From contig NC_135570.1 in the NCBI RefSeq assembly GCF_964340395.1, forward strand, positions 7,494,822-7,558,821: 64,000 nucleotides of DNA. Reading direction: 5' to 3'. The translations under genes were made by a program, and so were the position numbers. This document shows positions 25,126 through 36,297 of the stretch, piece after piece; position 1 is the first letter of the stretch, and each line of letters starts with the position of its first letter. Below the pieces are notes generated by a model. It was not told the DNA's origin. It ran no database searches and worked only from the letters and a program-made list of their open reading frames with translations. The DNA comes from Glandiceps talaboti. Its lineage: Eukaryota > Hemichordata > Enteropneusta > Spengelidae.

Positions 25126-26481
25126 AATCTTACTACCCTGATTAATTCTACTATCCTAGGAGATACTTGGGGATTATATTTACTTTGTCTGCCAATACAA
25201 TCCTGGTAAAATGATAATAAACAATGAATCTTATCTGTTTATTGTATGGTTATGGTGGTTTGTTAACTTATGTGAGAATATGTTTAATCCGGGCAGATTC
25301 ACATGTTTGAAAGTTATTTCCATGACAATAGAGTAATGTTTACTTAAGACTATGATTCAGACAATGGAAAAGGGCCTGTTGCTAATCTGTTCCTTACTTG
25401 TCTGTGGTTTTGCCAACAGGGCATCCCAATCATGTCATAAACACCAGACTGCTGACTTCCTGCCAAGAATTCACTCCCCTTCCCCCCTCCCATCATTAAC
25501 ACCTCCCCCATCATTCACACCTTCCCCTCTATCCAGACAGCGTACTATTATCCAGTGCACTACCCATCTGTAGTCTAGAGGTCATCTGTGGCTTTAATGA
25601 TCTCTCTTTTACCCTGACGATGACTGACAATGTGCTATGATATTTTTCACTTCTGTTCACTATACAAAGAAGCACCCCGACACATACCACAGATGTAAAC
25701 GACACCTTCAATTTATCCAGATTGGCAACTTCCTGATAACAACCACCTGAATACTCTGCCAGGGGTCCTTGTTTTACTTTCTGTTCAAATTTATGCCTCC
25801 TGGAAAGTTAAGCCCACAATTGGAAATAATATTTCAGAGGGTTAACAAATTCTTTTGTAGTATACAATGCACTTAGTATATCAACAACATTTGAAGTCAG
25901 CCAAGGTCATGTTTTGATCATTAACGGATGATAATGTTAAGAGTCGTGACCAGTTGGTTGTGAGTACAAGAAGAAAATGTGACTCACTGGGTGAAGTGCG
26001 GATTCATCATCAATGCTGATCAATAATACAATAGTTAGTATAATGTGTATATGTTTTCATTTGTGAGATAACTACTCATTTTGAGTTACTGCATTATTGC
26101 AAAATATGATTGATGTGTTTATAAGATCTGGCCTACATGTAAACTCAGACTAGCACTACTCCATTTGTTATGCTATGACATTTTAATTTTCGCTGTCTCT
26201 CCTCATGATCATCTACGATAATAATTGTGTCCCACTGGTCTTGAATGGTATTCCCAAATAAACCGTTATTGGTTGAATGTATAATAAGACATATTTAAAT
26301 TGTGCTACCAAGTCACATGATGAATCCATAATTAAGAGAAAATGCGACCGCACTCTACGTATGTTGCATTCTATTCAAATGTCACTAATATTTTACATGT
26401 TATAGGTGTGATGCCGGAAATGGCTTCTAGACCAGTGGAACACTGCTATCATCGTAGGCGAACAAGGACAGCGAAATCAAA

Positions 26482-26586
26482 ATGTCAGTTAGGATATCAA
26501 ATAGTGTGGTAGCGCTAATCCTTGGAGTCTACATGTTGGCTCAGACTGTGTTGGCTAAAAAAGATCTTAAGCTTTGTGTTTTCTAA
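26482..26586 (+). CDS. Possible 34-codon signal-peptide ORF
   Basis: MSVRISNSVVALILGVYMLA, QTVLAKKDLKLCVF, stop. It has a basic start, a hydrophobic core and an Ala-x-Ala-like end (VLA|KK), in a locally GC-richer stretch (26400-26560) and a reasonable start context (A at -3). It could be a first coding exon fragment, a micropeptide, or chance. It lies in intron 1 of the kinase on the opposite strand. Confidence 0.15.
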   Translation: MSVRISNSVVALILGVYMLAQTVLAKKDLKLCVF

Positions 26587-26849
26587 TCTGGCACCAAGAA
26601 AGTATTTGATGTGTGTGTGTCTTTTCATTTCTTAAAATTACATATGGTAACCATGTATGTGAAGTTATTACGAAATTAAAAAGATTTTATTTAAGTTGAT
26701 GGCAGTAGTTTCCTCTCATTTTATTTCCAATGTGAAAACTTACGAATTTAGCTATACTCGTTCGAATACTAAATAATTGATACAAACATACGAAAAATAA
26801 AACTACAAGTATTAAAATTGTACAACATCAATAATGCTACCCAGCTAAA

Positions 26850-27056
26850 TACTGTAAACATGGAAATGTCCGCGTAAGATTTATTTTCGCTAATTTCGCT
26901 ACTAACCAAAAACGCGAAAATTAGTAGCGAAAATATATATTTCTGCATAATGCAATGTACCAGTATGGTTATTAGTGAAAATTAATCTTTGTGAACTACA
27001 TGAAGACTGTAAAATCGCAAAATTTTCTAGTCGTGAAAATATGCAGGTTTACAGTA
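26850..27056. mobile_element. MITE-like element, family 6 (TACTGTAAAC ends)
   Basis: Terminal inverted repeats TACTGTAAAC (26850-26859) and GTTTACAGTA (27047-27056), length 207 bp. An internal palindrome ATTTTCGCTAATTTCGCTAC / GCGAAAATTAGTAGCGAAAA is also present. The pattern resembles short non-autonomous DNA transposons common in marine invertebrates (general knowledge). Confidence 0.75.
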
Positions 27057-27274
27057 TAATATCAAATTGTACAACTATTTCTCTTTACTGTTTAAGTGTA
27101 ATTATCTCCTTGAAAAGCGTTTTATGGAACTTTACTGGAGTGTGTATCTGTACAGTTTAAAAGCAATCATTAAATACTACCTAATCATGTTATCAGCAAT
27201 GAAAAGTTTGGAAAAATACAAAAGAATTTGCCATGAAATAATACTGTGATATATCGTCTTTTGAAAATCTGAAC

Positions 27275-27860
27275 CATAACATTTCCAGACAAATATTCAT
27301 CATAACCATTTACATTTCTAGACACATATTCATCATAATTATTCTATTTGTAGACAGGTTTTCGTCATAAATATTACATTTCTAAACAGGTATTCATCCA
27401 AACTCCTATGCATCAGTGTACACGTAACACCACTGCCTTCAATGGCAGCCACTTTCACCATATCAAAGAGTTTACGTCACACATTTGCTACTTTTTTGAA
27501 ATGCATATTTAACACAAAACATTTGTGGTGTTAATAATTTACTGATAATATAGGTAATCATTATAATTGTTACACTTTTGGTCAAATATTCATCATAATT
27601 TTGACATTTCTGGTCAGGTATTCATCATAACTATTACAGGTATTCATTATAATTGTTACATTTTTAGTCAAATATTCATCATAATTGTGACATTTCCGGT
27701 CAGGTATTCATCATAACTATTACATTTCTAGACAGGCAATCATTATAATTATTACACTTTTAGTCAAATATTCATCATAATTTTGACATTTCCAGTCAGG
27801 TATTCATCATAACTATTACATTTCTAGACAGATATCAATCATAATTATTACATTTTTAGT
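27275..27860. repeat. Degenerate tandem repeat of about 33 bp (ATTCATCATAA)
   Basis: Repeats of ACATTTCTAGACAGGTATTC, ATCATAACTATT, alternating with TTTTAGTCAAATATTCATCA. It is split by unrelated sequence at about 27410-27560. It lies in intron 1. Confidence 0.8.
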
Positions 27861-28044
27861 TATTAATTCAGACTTTCTACACATCCTAGTGATACAATCA
27901 AGCAACTAGTTCTACAGACTGTGTTTACACTTAGCATATTTACACCTGTGATGACTTATTGCTGATGTTAATTAGCCATACTTCACACCATGAATGTGAT
28001 ACTTCCTCAGTATTGTCAGTACCCTCCCATCCTCTCCAGCGTCC

Positions 28045-28298
28045 ACGCTTCAACCGCTTTCTAGACGTTTCGGCACCTGGTCATTTCATCCCCAGTCATT
28101 TCGGCACCACTTTCTTGGTACCCTGGACGTCCCGTTTTCCCTTATTTTAGTGTAAATTTGTTACAGTTAACCCTAACCAAACCCAAACTGAAACGTCCAG
28201 GGTACTTGTGCCGAAACGCCAAGGGTACCGAGAAAGTGGTGCCGAAATGACTGGGGATGAAATGGTCAGGTGCCGAAATGACCAGTTACGCTTCAACC
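28045..28298. mobile_element. Foldback element, family 7 (TTTCGGCACC arms) with flanking direct repeat
   Basis: Arms of about 60-90 bp starting TTTCGGCACCTGGTCATTTC (28068) and ending GGTCAGGTGCCGAAATGACC. The central region contains AACCCTAACCAAACCC. The motif CATTTCGGCACC / GGTGCCGAAATG recurs inside each arm. An identical 11-bp sequence, ACGCTTCAACC, lies on both sides (28045-28055 and 28288-28298), like a target-site duplication. Confidence 0.75.
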
Positions 28299-29439
28299 AA
28301 GTACAAGTATTGTGCCTTTCTTCCTTTTGCCAATACTAGTACTTGCTATACCTGTAGATATTGGAGTCTCTCTCTCCAACATCTATCAGACGATCACAAC
28401 GCGATGTTTTATCTACTGTATCATATATATTTCAAAGATAGATTTTAAGTAGATCCCAGTGTAATTGCACTTAGTCCTTTACAAATTACCTAAAGTATAT
28501 TTTGAATTAATTCTTGGTGAAATTTGATGGTAAAGAGGGGAGTAAGTATGCCAAAATATGCTTTTGTATTCATTTACAATAAACTTACTGGTAACCAGGA
28601 TTCTGGTCAAAAACAGCTCGCTCAAACATTGTACATATGCATGTTTGATGATGAGCAATACAAAACAGTGATGTCATCACGTTATCTCTGGTAAGCTTCT
28701 CTAGTATACATGCTATCACCAGCTGATAAAAACAGTAAACACAGCCTAACACTACTGCTAAACTGACCAACTCCTGTAAGTGTACACGATATGGATCATG
28801 ATAACACAAGATATGATGTTACCCATCATCATAATTTTTAACAATTTTTCCCATTTCTGTGTCTTGTAAACGAGAGTCACTAATGCCCCACAGTGATGTA
28901 CATTACTATATCATCGGCTTTTCTATAACATCATCTCCAGCAGTGAGCCATGTGAATAGGAAAGGTAGTCCTTGGTTGTATGTCTCTATCTCCATGGCAA
29001 CACACCACAAAGTCATAAGGCTGATATCACCAACCACCAACAATGACACAACCTATCTCTCAAATTAATGTATCATTTACTGCACAAATATCAGTGGGGC
29101 TACCTCATTAGGTCTATATTACCATGGCTCTATTATTGAGATAATGGATCCATGATATTACACACATTAATACTAATCAAGTGTCCATGCACGGTTTTTT
29201 TTCAGGGGCAATGCTTTACTGTTATTGTTTATAATGTATGTTCAAATAACGTCAACAACCCTCTTCAACAATGAGAGATCTTATTTTGACCATTCCCTTT
29301 GACTTCAATTCTATGTCTTCTCTCTAAAATTAGAATCAAAAGTCTGCGTAAACATTTTTCTTGAGCAGTGTGGTAACCAAACATCGCCAGCACTGTGTAA
29401 CCTTTTATATGTATTTGAAGCCATAAAAAACAAAGTGTT

Positions 29440-30305
29440 TACTATTTCTGGTGTGGCCGCAGAGTACGTTTCTTGTCAGTACCATGAAGTTTTTGGCGGG
29501 GTTAAAATTTAGCGGAGACTCGCTTTAAAACAACTGGTTAACCTTCAGTGTCGACTGAAACCGTTTGCGTTGCGTTGTTAGCTGCGTGAAATATTTAGCG
29601 TACACAATGAACCAAGGATCGCTTTTGTTAGATACAACATCAGTTGTATTGTTTCCGTTCCATTCATCACTGTATTGTTCCCAAAATACTATGTGTTATA
29701 GACTTTAGACAGTCTACGTTATGTATAAACACTATCGTGTTGTTTTATCGCTTTTTCAAACGATAGACATCATCTCAACAACAAAAGTACAAGCTGACAA
29801 AAGCTAAAACAGCACAAATGCATACAAAACCGTTTGTAACACACGTCGAGCGATAAAACATGGTTGACACATCACACTTAGGCGATAGCCAACAACTATA
29901 TCCGACCAAACATATATCGGATATTGGCAATCTATTGCGGCTATTTGGTACGTAATTTAGGGTCGTAAAGTCGATTTCGACACCTCTTTGACAGGATCTA
30001 TGTACACAAGTGTACCTCGGTAAGCGTGTCTAGATAAGCGTGGCTAACTATTAACGTTAACGGGCATGTTATTCTTGGATTTTAACATTAACGATAAATT
30101 GAACCAAGGACGTTACTCGCGATTCCTATTTCTCGCTTAGCAACAGCGAGCGATACGTTTGGGGTTATTCATTGCATAAGTTACATGATACAGGCGATGG
30201 CATCGATACAGTTTTCACTGGTATCGGGTAAAACAAACAAAAACAAGTTGGCTCTGTAACATATATCGAGGGTATTAAATTTTAGCATGTCATTTTCAGG
30301 ACAAC
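29440..30305. other. CpG-richer intron sequence downstream of exon 1
   Basis: I see no repeat family and no convincing ORF here. CpG dinucleotides are frequent by eye (for example GCGTTGCGTTG near 29569 and CGAGCGATACG near 30147), in contrast to the AT-rich, CpG-poor flanks. This fits an unmethylated promoter-proximal zone or a first-intron enhancer of the kinase gene. Confidence 0.35.
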
Positions 30306-30411
30306 TCATAAACAAACCTGACCTAGAAAGTTGTACAGTTTGTATGATCGATATTTCCAAGATAACAAAACAGACTGCCAAAGGTTTGAAAACATGAAAA
30401 TATACACTAAC

Positions 30412-30929
30412 CTGAAATCTTTAGGATGTCGTTCGAGATTAGTTGCATTCACGTTTAGCGTCTGTAGACCGCTTTCTCCGGAGACACCCTGTTTTTTGTT
30501 GCGATCTTTGTTACTTGATGACCCTGCCATCCCACTGTCTTCGTGGATCGTTGACAAAATATCGGGGATGCCATTTCTCGTTTGATGTGTCGCTTGTAAC
30601 ACTGATTTTAGTTTATGTACCTCTTCTTTCAATCTTGAAATTTCACCGTCCCGGTCGTCGATGCTCACACTGCGAGCTTTGAGTTCCTTTAGATATTTTT
30701 CGATTACAAGGTCCTTTTCCTTTAACTCTTTCCGTAATTCGGTGACGGTGTTCTGTAAACGATGGGGGTCGAATAATTCGCCGTCGACGACGACATGATC
30801 TGATTTAGAGGCGCTAGCGCCATTACCCATCTTGGACTTGAACGTCCCCGTTCCCGTACTTGGCGATCTTCCTTTCGCCACGGCAGCAGGCTTGTTAGCA
30901 CTGCTGCCTGTTGGAGATTTCAGCGGCAT
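30412..30929 (-). CDS. PRKG2: PRKG2-like exon 1: coiled coil and autoinhibitory segment
   Basis: Encodes residues 1-172 and two bases of Arg173. Residues 58-111 form a strong coiled coil. One core position is filled every seven residues by V62, L69, I76, L83, I90, I97, V104 and L111; the other includes L58, L65, L100 and L107. In this family that segment dimerises the kinase and targets it to partners. Residues 145-152 (KKQGVSGE) match the pseudosubstrate pattern GVSAEP/GISAEP seen in PKGs, with Gly and Ser replacing Ala and Pro. The donor is CAG|GTTAGT. An in-frame TAA at 30945-30947 lies upstream, so the first ATG is 30927-30929, in a poor context (T at -3, C at +4). The ATG at 30828-30830 (Met34) has A at -3 and G at +4 and begins MGNGASAS. 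It is the likely main or alternative start. Confidence 0.93.
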
Positions 30930-30930
30930 T

Positions 30931-30990
30931 GAAACGACTTCCGCTTACGTCACAACACGTCGAATTAGTTGAAGTGGATATATATATGAC
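30931..30990 (-). promoter_or_regulatory. Candidate core promoter: ETS + CRE + TATA-like sites
   Basis: Reading the minus strand toward exon 1, a TATATATAT run (30978-30987) is followed by TGACGTAAGCGGAAGT (30937-30952). The latter joins a CRE/ATF-like site TGACGTAA to an ETS-like core GCGGAAGT, and the first ATG is at 30929. A TATA-directed start would fall near 30950-30955, giving a 5' UTR of only about 20-25 nt. The spacing is suggestive, but transcription-start data would be needed. The surroundings (about 29.4-31.1 kb) carry visibly more CpG than the rest of the window. Confidence 0.45.
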
Positions 30991-31118
30991 ACAATGCACT
31001 CCACCGACAGCACAGCGTACGGCGGCGTTAAATTACTAACCAAACTACTCCACTTTTCTGTACCTTGTAAATATTTCAAAACTAATGATACTCAAAAAAT
31101 ATCAGCAAGTGTGTATAT

Positions 31119-31256
31119 TTACGGAGATTCTCTAGTTTTTTTGTACTTAATATCAAACACTACACATAAATTTTCCTTTTCAATTGGGGTATCACAGATA
31201 GCACTGGCACGGTTGGTTACACTTGACAGTCTCTCTACCGTATCCAAGAACAGCGC
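31119..31256 (-). CDS. Weak candidate terminal exon, unknown
   Basis: After a good acceptor (TTGTTTTCCAG at 31257 and beyond), a frame of 45 codons reads ALFLDTVERLSSVTNRASAI, continues CDTPIEKENLCVVFDI and ends at TAA. The composition looks protein-like and the strand is that of the kinase, 190 bp upstream of its first ATG. It could be the last exon of an upstream gene, an alternative 5' exon, or chance. I do not recognise the peptide. Confidence 0.2.
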   Translation of the reverse strand, partial: ALFLDTVERLSSVTNRASAICDTPIEKENLCVVFDIKYKKTRESP

Positions 31257-32756
31257 CTGGAAAACAAGAAAATAGATTTGGAAAACAATTATAATGATAT
31301 CCTCCTTGTTAATATTTGATTCCCCGGATTATATATTCCCAGTTTGCAAGTTAACTTTGTTTTGTTTTGTTTTTTTTCATTCTCGCTCGCTCATCAGTAA
31401 ATCTGAACTTTGCGAGTAGAATATCGTGAGGGATATTGGTAAAATAAACCTAGCTGTATTATCCATATGATCAAAGAATCGAAAAAAATGACCGAAACAA
31501 AAATAAGAAAGAAAGAAAAAAATAATGAAAATACATGGTTGCCATTAAATTATCTACGTTTATATTTTTTATTTTCCAGAAATTAAATCGAAATCGGTTC
31601 AGAAATTTCAAATTACACAACTGTTGATAGAATACACTTTAAATAAGAGATGGGCAGCTCAGAGCAAAGGGCGTCACAATGAAATGTTTTAATTTCAACC
31701 AGATCTCACATGAACAAAAATGAAAAAAAACAACCAACAACTTCGCATTGAACGGACAAACACGACTGTGGTCAGATTCCCCTGTTACGATGTGTGGGGG
31801 CGCTATTGCAGAAGCGCCACATGGTATTGTAACCCCGGGATTGCAACGTACGAAATATTACGATACATTAGTTAAACTACCGTAGAAGTCCTGAAAGTAA
31901 GTCTATACTGATGTTCAGTCTATTAAAAGTCAGGGTACTTCACCATCATTATAGAAATTGTGCTGATTTTTTTTCTTTTCAGAATGTATTACACCAGGGG
32001 GGGGGGGGATTCTTTTGGTGAAACAGAACAGAGATGGGACTTGATTTTAAACAGTGATTCACCAACAAGGCTGCAAATTACCTAACAAAATGTTGGTTTG
32101 CAGTTAGATGTAATCTCACTTTTAGTCATAGAATAACACTGGAAGTGATTTGATGTGACCTTCAATGTAATATCAATAATATTTTTTATCCGTTTTGAAT
32201 GAAGTAATCGAAAGTGTCCATATAGATTAATATTATGATTCTCAGTTGACACGTCCATTTGGTCACTACCAGCTACTTTTACTCTCACAGAACTCAGCTA
32301 CGAGCCCTAGTTGGCAAGTGCGGGCGTGGAATTGAAGAGCGCCCTCAATGGCCAAACTATAAAATGGCTTTTGTTTTTCGCTGACTTTTTTGTCCAACAC
32401 CTGTATCATGAGCAAGTACATACCATTCGTTCATTGAGAATCTACACTTTCCTAGATTATGAACTGCATATTGGGGATTCACTTATCCATATTTCCTACA
32501 AAGTAACAAATCTCTCAAATTTTTCTTGGCTAAATTTACAGTTCCTCTAATTTGTCAACTTCCATATTTTGCACTAAATCAATGTCAGCGTATTGTTGTT
32601 TATGATTTCAGACAGGCCATGAGAGAGTGACATGGAGTTTAATTTAGGCAAGATTTTAGACAGAGACTTGGGACATGAAATTGAACAGAAAGAGATGAGG
32701 ACACAAACAGAGACAGAAATACAAATAGATAGAGAGATAGCCAGACAGTCAGCCAG

Positions 32757-32762
32757 CCAGCC

Positions 32763-32819
<57 letters not shown>

Positions 32820-32907
32820 CAACAATGCTTGAAATAAAATATTTCATAAAAAATAATAATGTATACAACCAGACAGACATAGATACATACAGACCGACAG
32901 TCAGACT

Positions 32908-32971
<64 letters not shown>

Positions 32972-32990
32972 GGCAGACAGACAGACAGAT
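32757..32990. repeat. Two (CAGA)n tracts
   Basis: CAGA runs at 32757-32819 and 32903-32990. Each is followed by a related TAAAATATTTCATAAAAAAT / TAAAATGTTTCATAAAAAAT stretch, so the two blocks look like a segmental duplication. Confidence 0.95.
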
Positions 32991-34374
32991 GGTTGGAGTA
33001 AAATGTTTCATAAAAAATAATGATTGTTTGATTTCTATTCATATTGCTGTCATTACAAATTTCTAAAACCACCAAACACTTTTTTTTCTGAGCATTCAAC
33101 TAAGATAATTCGGACTCTCTATACTATATATGCACAAAACAATTAATACTCATCATCTCCATGGCAACAGAGGAGAATGCAAATTGGAGACAATTAATGA
33201 TCTGGTTACCATGGCAACTATGAAGGCCATCACAATATTGTGCAATTTCCATCATTCATATCCCAGGTGGTGTTATAACTATAACAAGACATAAGGGAAT
33301 TTCTTCTACATCCAAGCAAGACAGATAAAATATAACAAAACATTGATGTCATTTTCTCATGGTCGCTTTATCAAAATCAAAATGTTTTCATCACAGATTT
33401 ATTGTACCTCACATGTTGATGTTAAATTCAAATAAACACACAAGTTGTTTCAATTGGTACTGAAATTTCTACTCACAGAGTCAAACTATTTCTTGTAAGC
33501 GAATCCTAATTTTCATTACCATGTACGAACCTAGAGGTCCATGAACATCATTCTCGCATTATTTCAACTGATTTGTCAACCTTAGGGCAGCCATACTTTA
33601 ATTGCATCTTTCTCATGACCTGACCGATCCTATCTTTCTTTAATCTGCTGAAATAATAGCAAAAATTGACACCCTCTATGTCTGACACTCACAAGGTCAC
33701 TGATTGTACAATAGTGATCCCATGAGCACATATCTGAGTGAAAAGTATCGTTTATTGCTAAAAGTTTAGAACTTTTAAATAAAAAAAACAACTTTCCTTC
33801 TGACTTTAATTGTCACTTCTAAGTCATTCACGCTACGTCATGTACCAGCTTGTTACAAAATGGATTCTTTTGTGAATAATTTTCACGACATGACACCCAC
33901 AGATGTGACAATTTGTGTGATGTATTGGTACCTCAAATTATCTCCTAACAAATGTACTTCAACACTAAATATGACACAAAAAGCAGATAATACCCTTTTT
34001 TTTTTACAGAAGTGAAAATCTAGTTAATCTGACACCCCATTGTTACCTATAGGTAAAATTTGTCGAAATTTTAATAAATAAAAAAAAATGAAATTTCATT
34101 TAAAATGAAATATTAATAATCATAATCTGGCATTCTTGTTGAAAATTTTTAATTGAGATGTCACGCATTTGGTGAGTGTGACTCGGCAGAAACAGTTCCT
34201 TATATGGAAAATAGATTCACATATGTACTATCAGTGTTACTACTGAGGAAAGTATACTTTCGACAATACAGATACGTATTTACATTATTCTATCCAAGGG
34301 ATTGGATTGCATCAAGATATTAGACATTCTAGGCAAAGCCTATAAGGTCGCACGCAGGGTAGATTCATTTGTGA

Positions 34375-34530
34375 CTGGCTGCCGCACAATGATTCCGCAT
34401 AAAGAATGTGCATAGTATATAGAATGTGCATGTGTAGTCATTGCGCCGCAATGCATCCTTGGGTAAAACCACCAAAAAAAATCGCATAGTATATAGGACA
34501 CACATGCGTACTAGTCATTGAGCCACTACG
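34375..34530. repeat. Two-copy direct repeat (GCATAGTATATAG)
   Basis: GCATAGTATATAGAATGTGC and GCATAGTATATAGGACACAC each continue to GTCATTG.GCC, about 75 bp apart. Confidence 0.5.
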
Positions 34531-34832
34531 TGACCACCTTGCAGCTGCTGTGTGAGCTATTACCATAGCAGTATGTGATAATTTACATGTAATTTGCATG
34601 TAATAATGTAAATTTAACATATGGTGTTTGAGAACAACTTTTGGGGGTGTGGCTACCTGAGTCATTTTAAACTACTGCACACCTGGAAATTTTCACTAAA
34701 GATTGATTTTCCCATATTTCGTCAGAAAACAAATAAATGGTGACTAAAATGTCTTCTTGTACATTAACATAATGTACTAGCCTGGTTATAAGTGAACGTT
34801 ACTCTTTGATAACTAGTTGAAAACAGAAATTT

Positions 34833-36297
34833 AGAATTTAGTATGTCTATGGTAACCTTTCTACAGTAGTACATCAGAATTTAGTATGTCTATAGTAACC
34901 TTTCTACAGTAGTACATCAGAATTTAGTATGTCTATAGTAACCTTTCTACAGTAGTGCATCAGAATTTAGTATGTCTATAGTAACCTTTCTACAGTAGTG
35001 CTTTAGAATTTAGTATGTCTATGGTAACCTTTCTACAGTAGTGCTTTAGAATTTAGTATGTCTATGGTAACCTTTCTACAGTAGTGCATCAGAATTTAGT
35101 ATGTCTATAGTAACCTTTCTACAGTAGTACATCAGAATTTAGTATGTCTATGGTAACCTTTCTACAGTAGTGCATCAGAATTTAGTATGTCTATAGTAAC
35201 CTTTCTACAGTAGTACATCAGAATTTAGTATGTCTATAGTAACCTTTCTACAGTAGTGCATCAGAATTTAGTATGTCTATAGTAACCTTTCTACAGTAGT
35301 GCTTTAGAATTTAGTATGTCTATGGTAACCTTTCTACAGTAGTACATCAGAATTTAGTATGTCTATAGTAACCTTTCTACAGTTGTACATCAGAATTTAG
35401 TATGTCTATAGTAATTTCCTTTCTACAGTTGTACATCAGAATTTAGTATGTCTATGGTAACCTTTCTACAGTAGTACATCAGAATTTAGTATGTCTATAG
35501 TAACCTTTCTACAGTAGTGCTTTAGAATTTAGTATGTCTATAGTAACCTTTCTACAGTAGTGCTTTAGAATTTAGTATGTCTATGGTAACCTTTCTACAG
35601 TAGTACATCAGAATTTAGTATGTCTATAGTAACCTTTCTACAGTAGTACATCAGAATTTAGTATGTCTATAGTAACCTTTCTACAGTAGTACATTAGAAT
35701 TTAGTATGTCTATAGTAACCTTTCTACAGTAGTGCATTAGAATTTAGTATGTCTATGGTAACCTTTCTACAGTAGTACATCAGAATTTAGTATGTCTATA
35801 GTAACCTTTCTACAGTAGTACATTAGAATTTAGTATGTCTATAGTAACCTTTCTACAGTAGTACATCAGAATTTAGTATGTCTATAGTAACCTTTCTACA
35901 GTAGTACATCAGAATTTAGTATGTCTATGGTAACCTTTCTACAGTAGTACATCAGAATTTAGTATGTCTATGGTAACCTTTCTACAGTTGTACATCAGAA
36001 TTTAGTATGTCTATAGTAACCTTTCTACAGTAGTACATTAGAATTTAGTATGTCTATAGTAACCTTTCTACAGTAGTGCATTAGAATTTAGTATGTCTAT
36101 AGTAACCTTTCTACAGTAGTACATCAGAATTTAGTATGTCTATAGTAACCTTTCTACAGTAGTACATCAGAATTTAGTATGTCTATAGTAACCTTTCTAC
36201 AGTAGTGCATTAGAATTTAGTATGTCTATAGTAACCTTTCTACAGTAGTGCATTAGAATTTAGTATGTCTATGGTAACCTTTCCACAGCAGTAAATC
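34833..36297. repeat. 43-bp minisatellite, 34 tandem units
   Basis: The unit starts AGAATTTAGTATGTCTATAG and continues TAACCTTTCTACAGTAGTAC, ATC. The spacing from the first unit (34833) to the last (36255) is 33 periods of 43 bp plus one 3-bp insertion in unit 14. Variation is confined to a few sites: TATAG/TATGG, GTAC/GTGC, ATC/TTT/ATT after it, and GTAGT/GTTGT. The TTT variant occurs only in units 4-17 and the ATT variant only in units 20-33. Every frame has stops, so it is not coding. Confidence 0.97.

Larger units (their letters stand above)
6742..30411 (-). other. Intron 1 of PRKG2-like gene (23.7 kb)
   Basis: Donor CAG|GTTAGT, acceptor TTACAG. Contains one SINE, MITE copies of families 1, 2, 6, 7, 10, 11 and 12, tandem repeats (11985-12270, 24757-24860, 27275-27860), microsatellites and RFX-like motifs. 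Stretches such as 8890-11140, 15220-17400, 18640-21580 and 21740-23530 hold nothing I can identify. Confidence 0.85.
31260..34830. other. Upstream intergenic region, nothing gene-like
   Basis: Apart from the CAGA tracts at 32757-32990 and an RFX-like palindrome at 33205-33218, I see no exon or repeat family here. Confidence 0.5.

Noticed and set aside
25352-25573. ORF with a signal-peptide-like start and Pro/Ser-rich tail
   Set aside because: The tail is low-complexity CCCTCC sequence, and there is no splice or conservation evidence.
32574-33099. Cys-Leu-Ser-Val repeat ORFs
   Set aside because: Translations of (CAGA)n tracts.
34833-36297. CRISPR-like array
   Set aside because: Units are directly adjacent with no unique spacers, in a eukaryotic window. 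It is a minisatellite.
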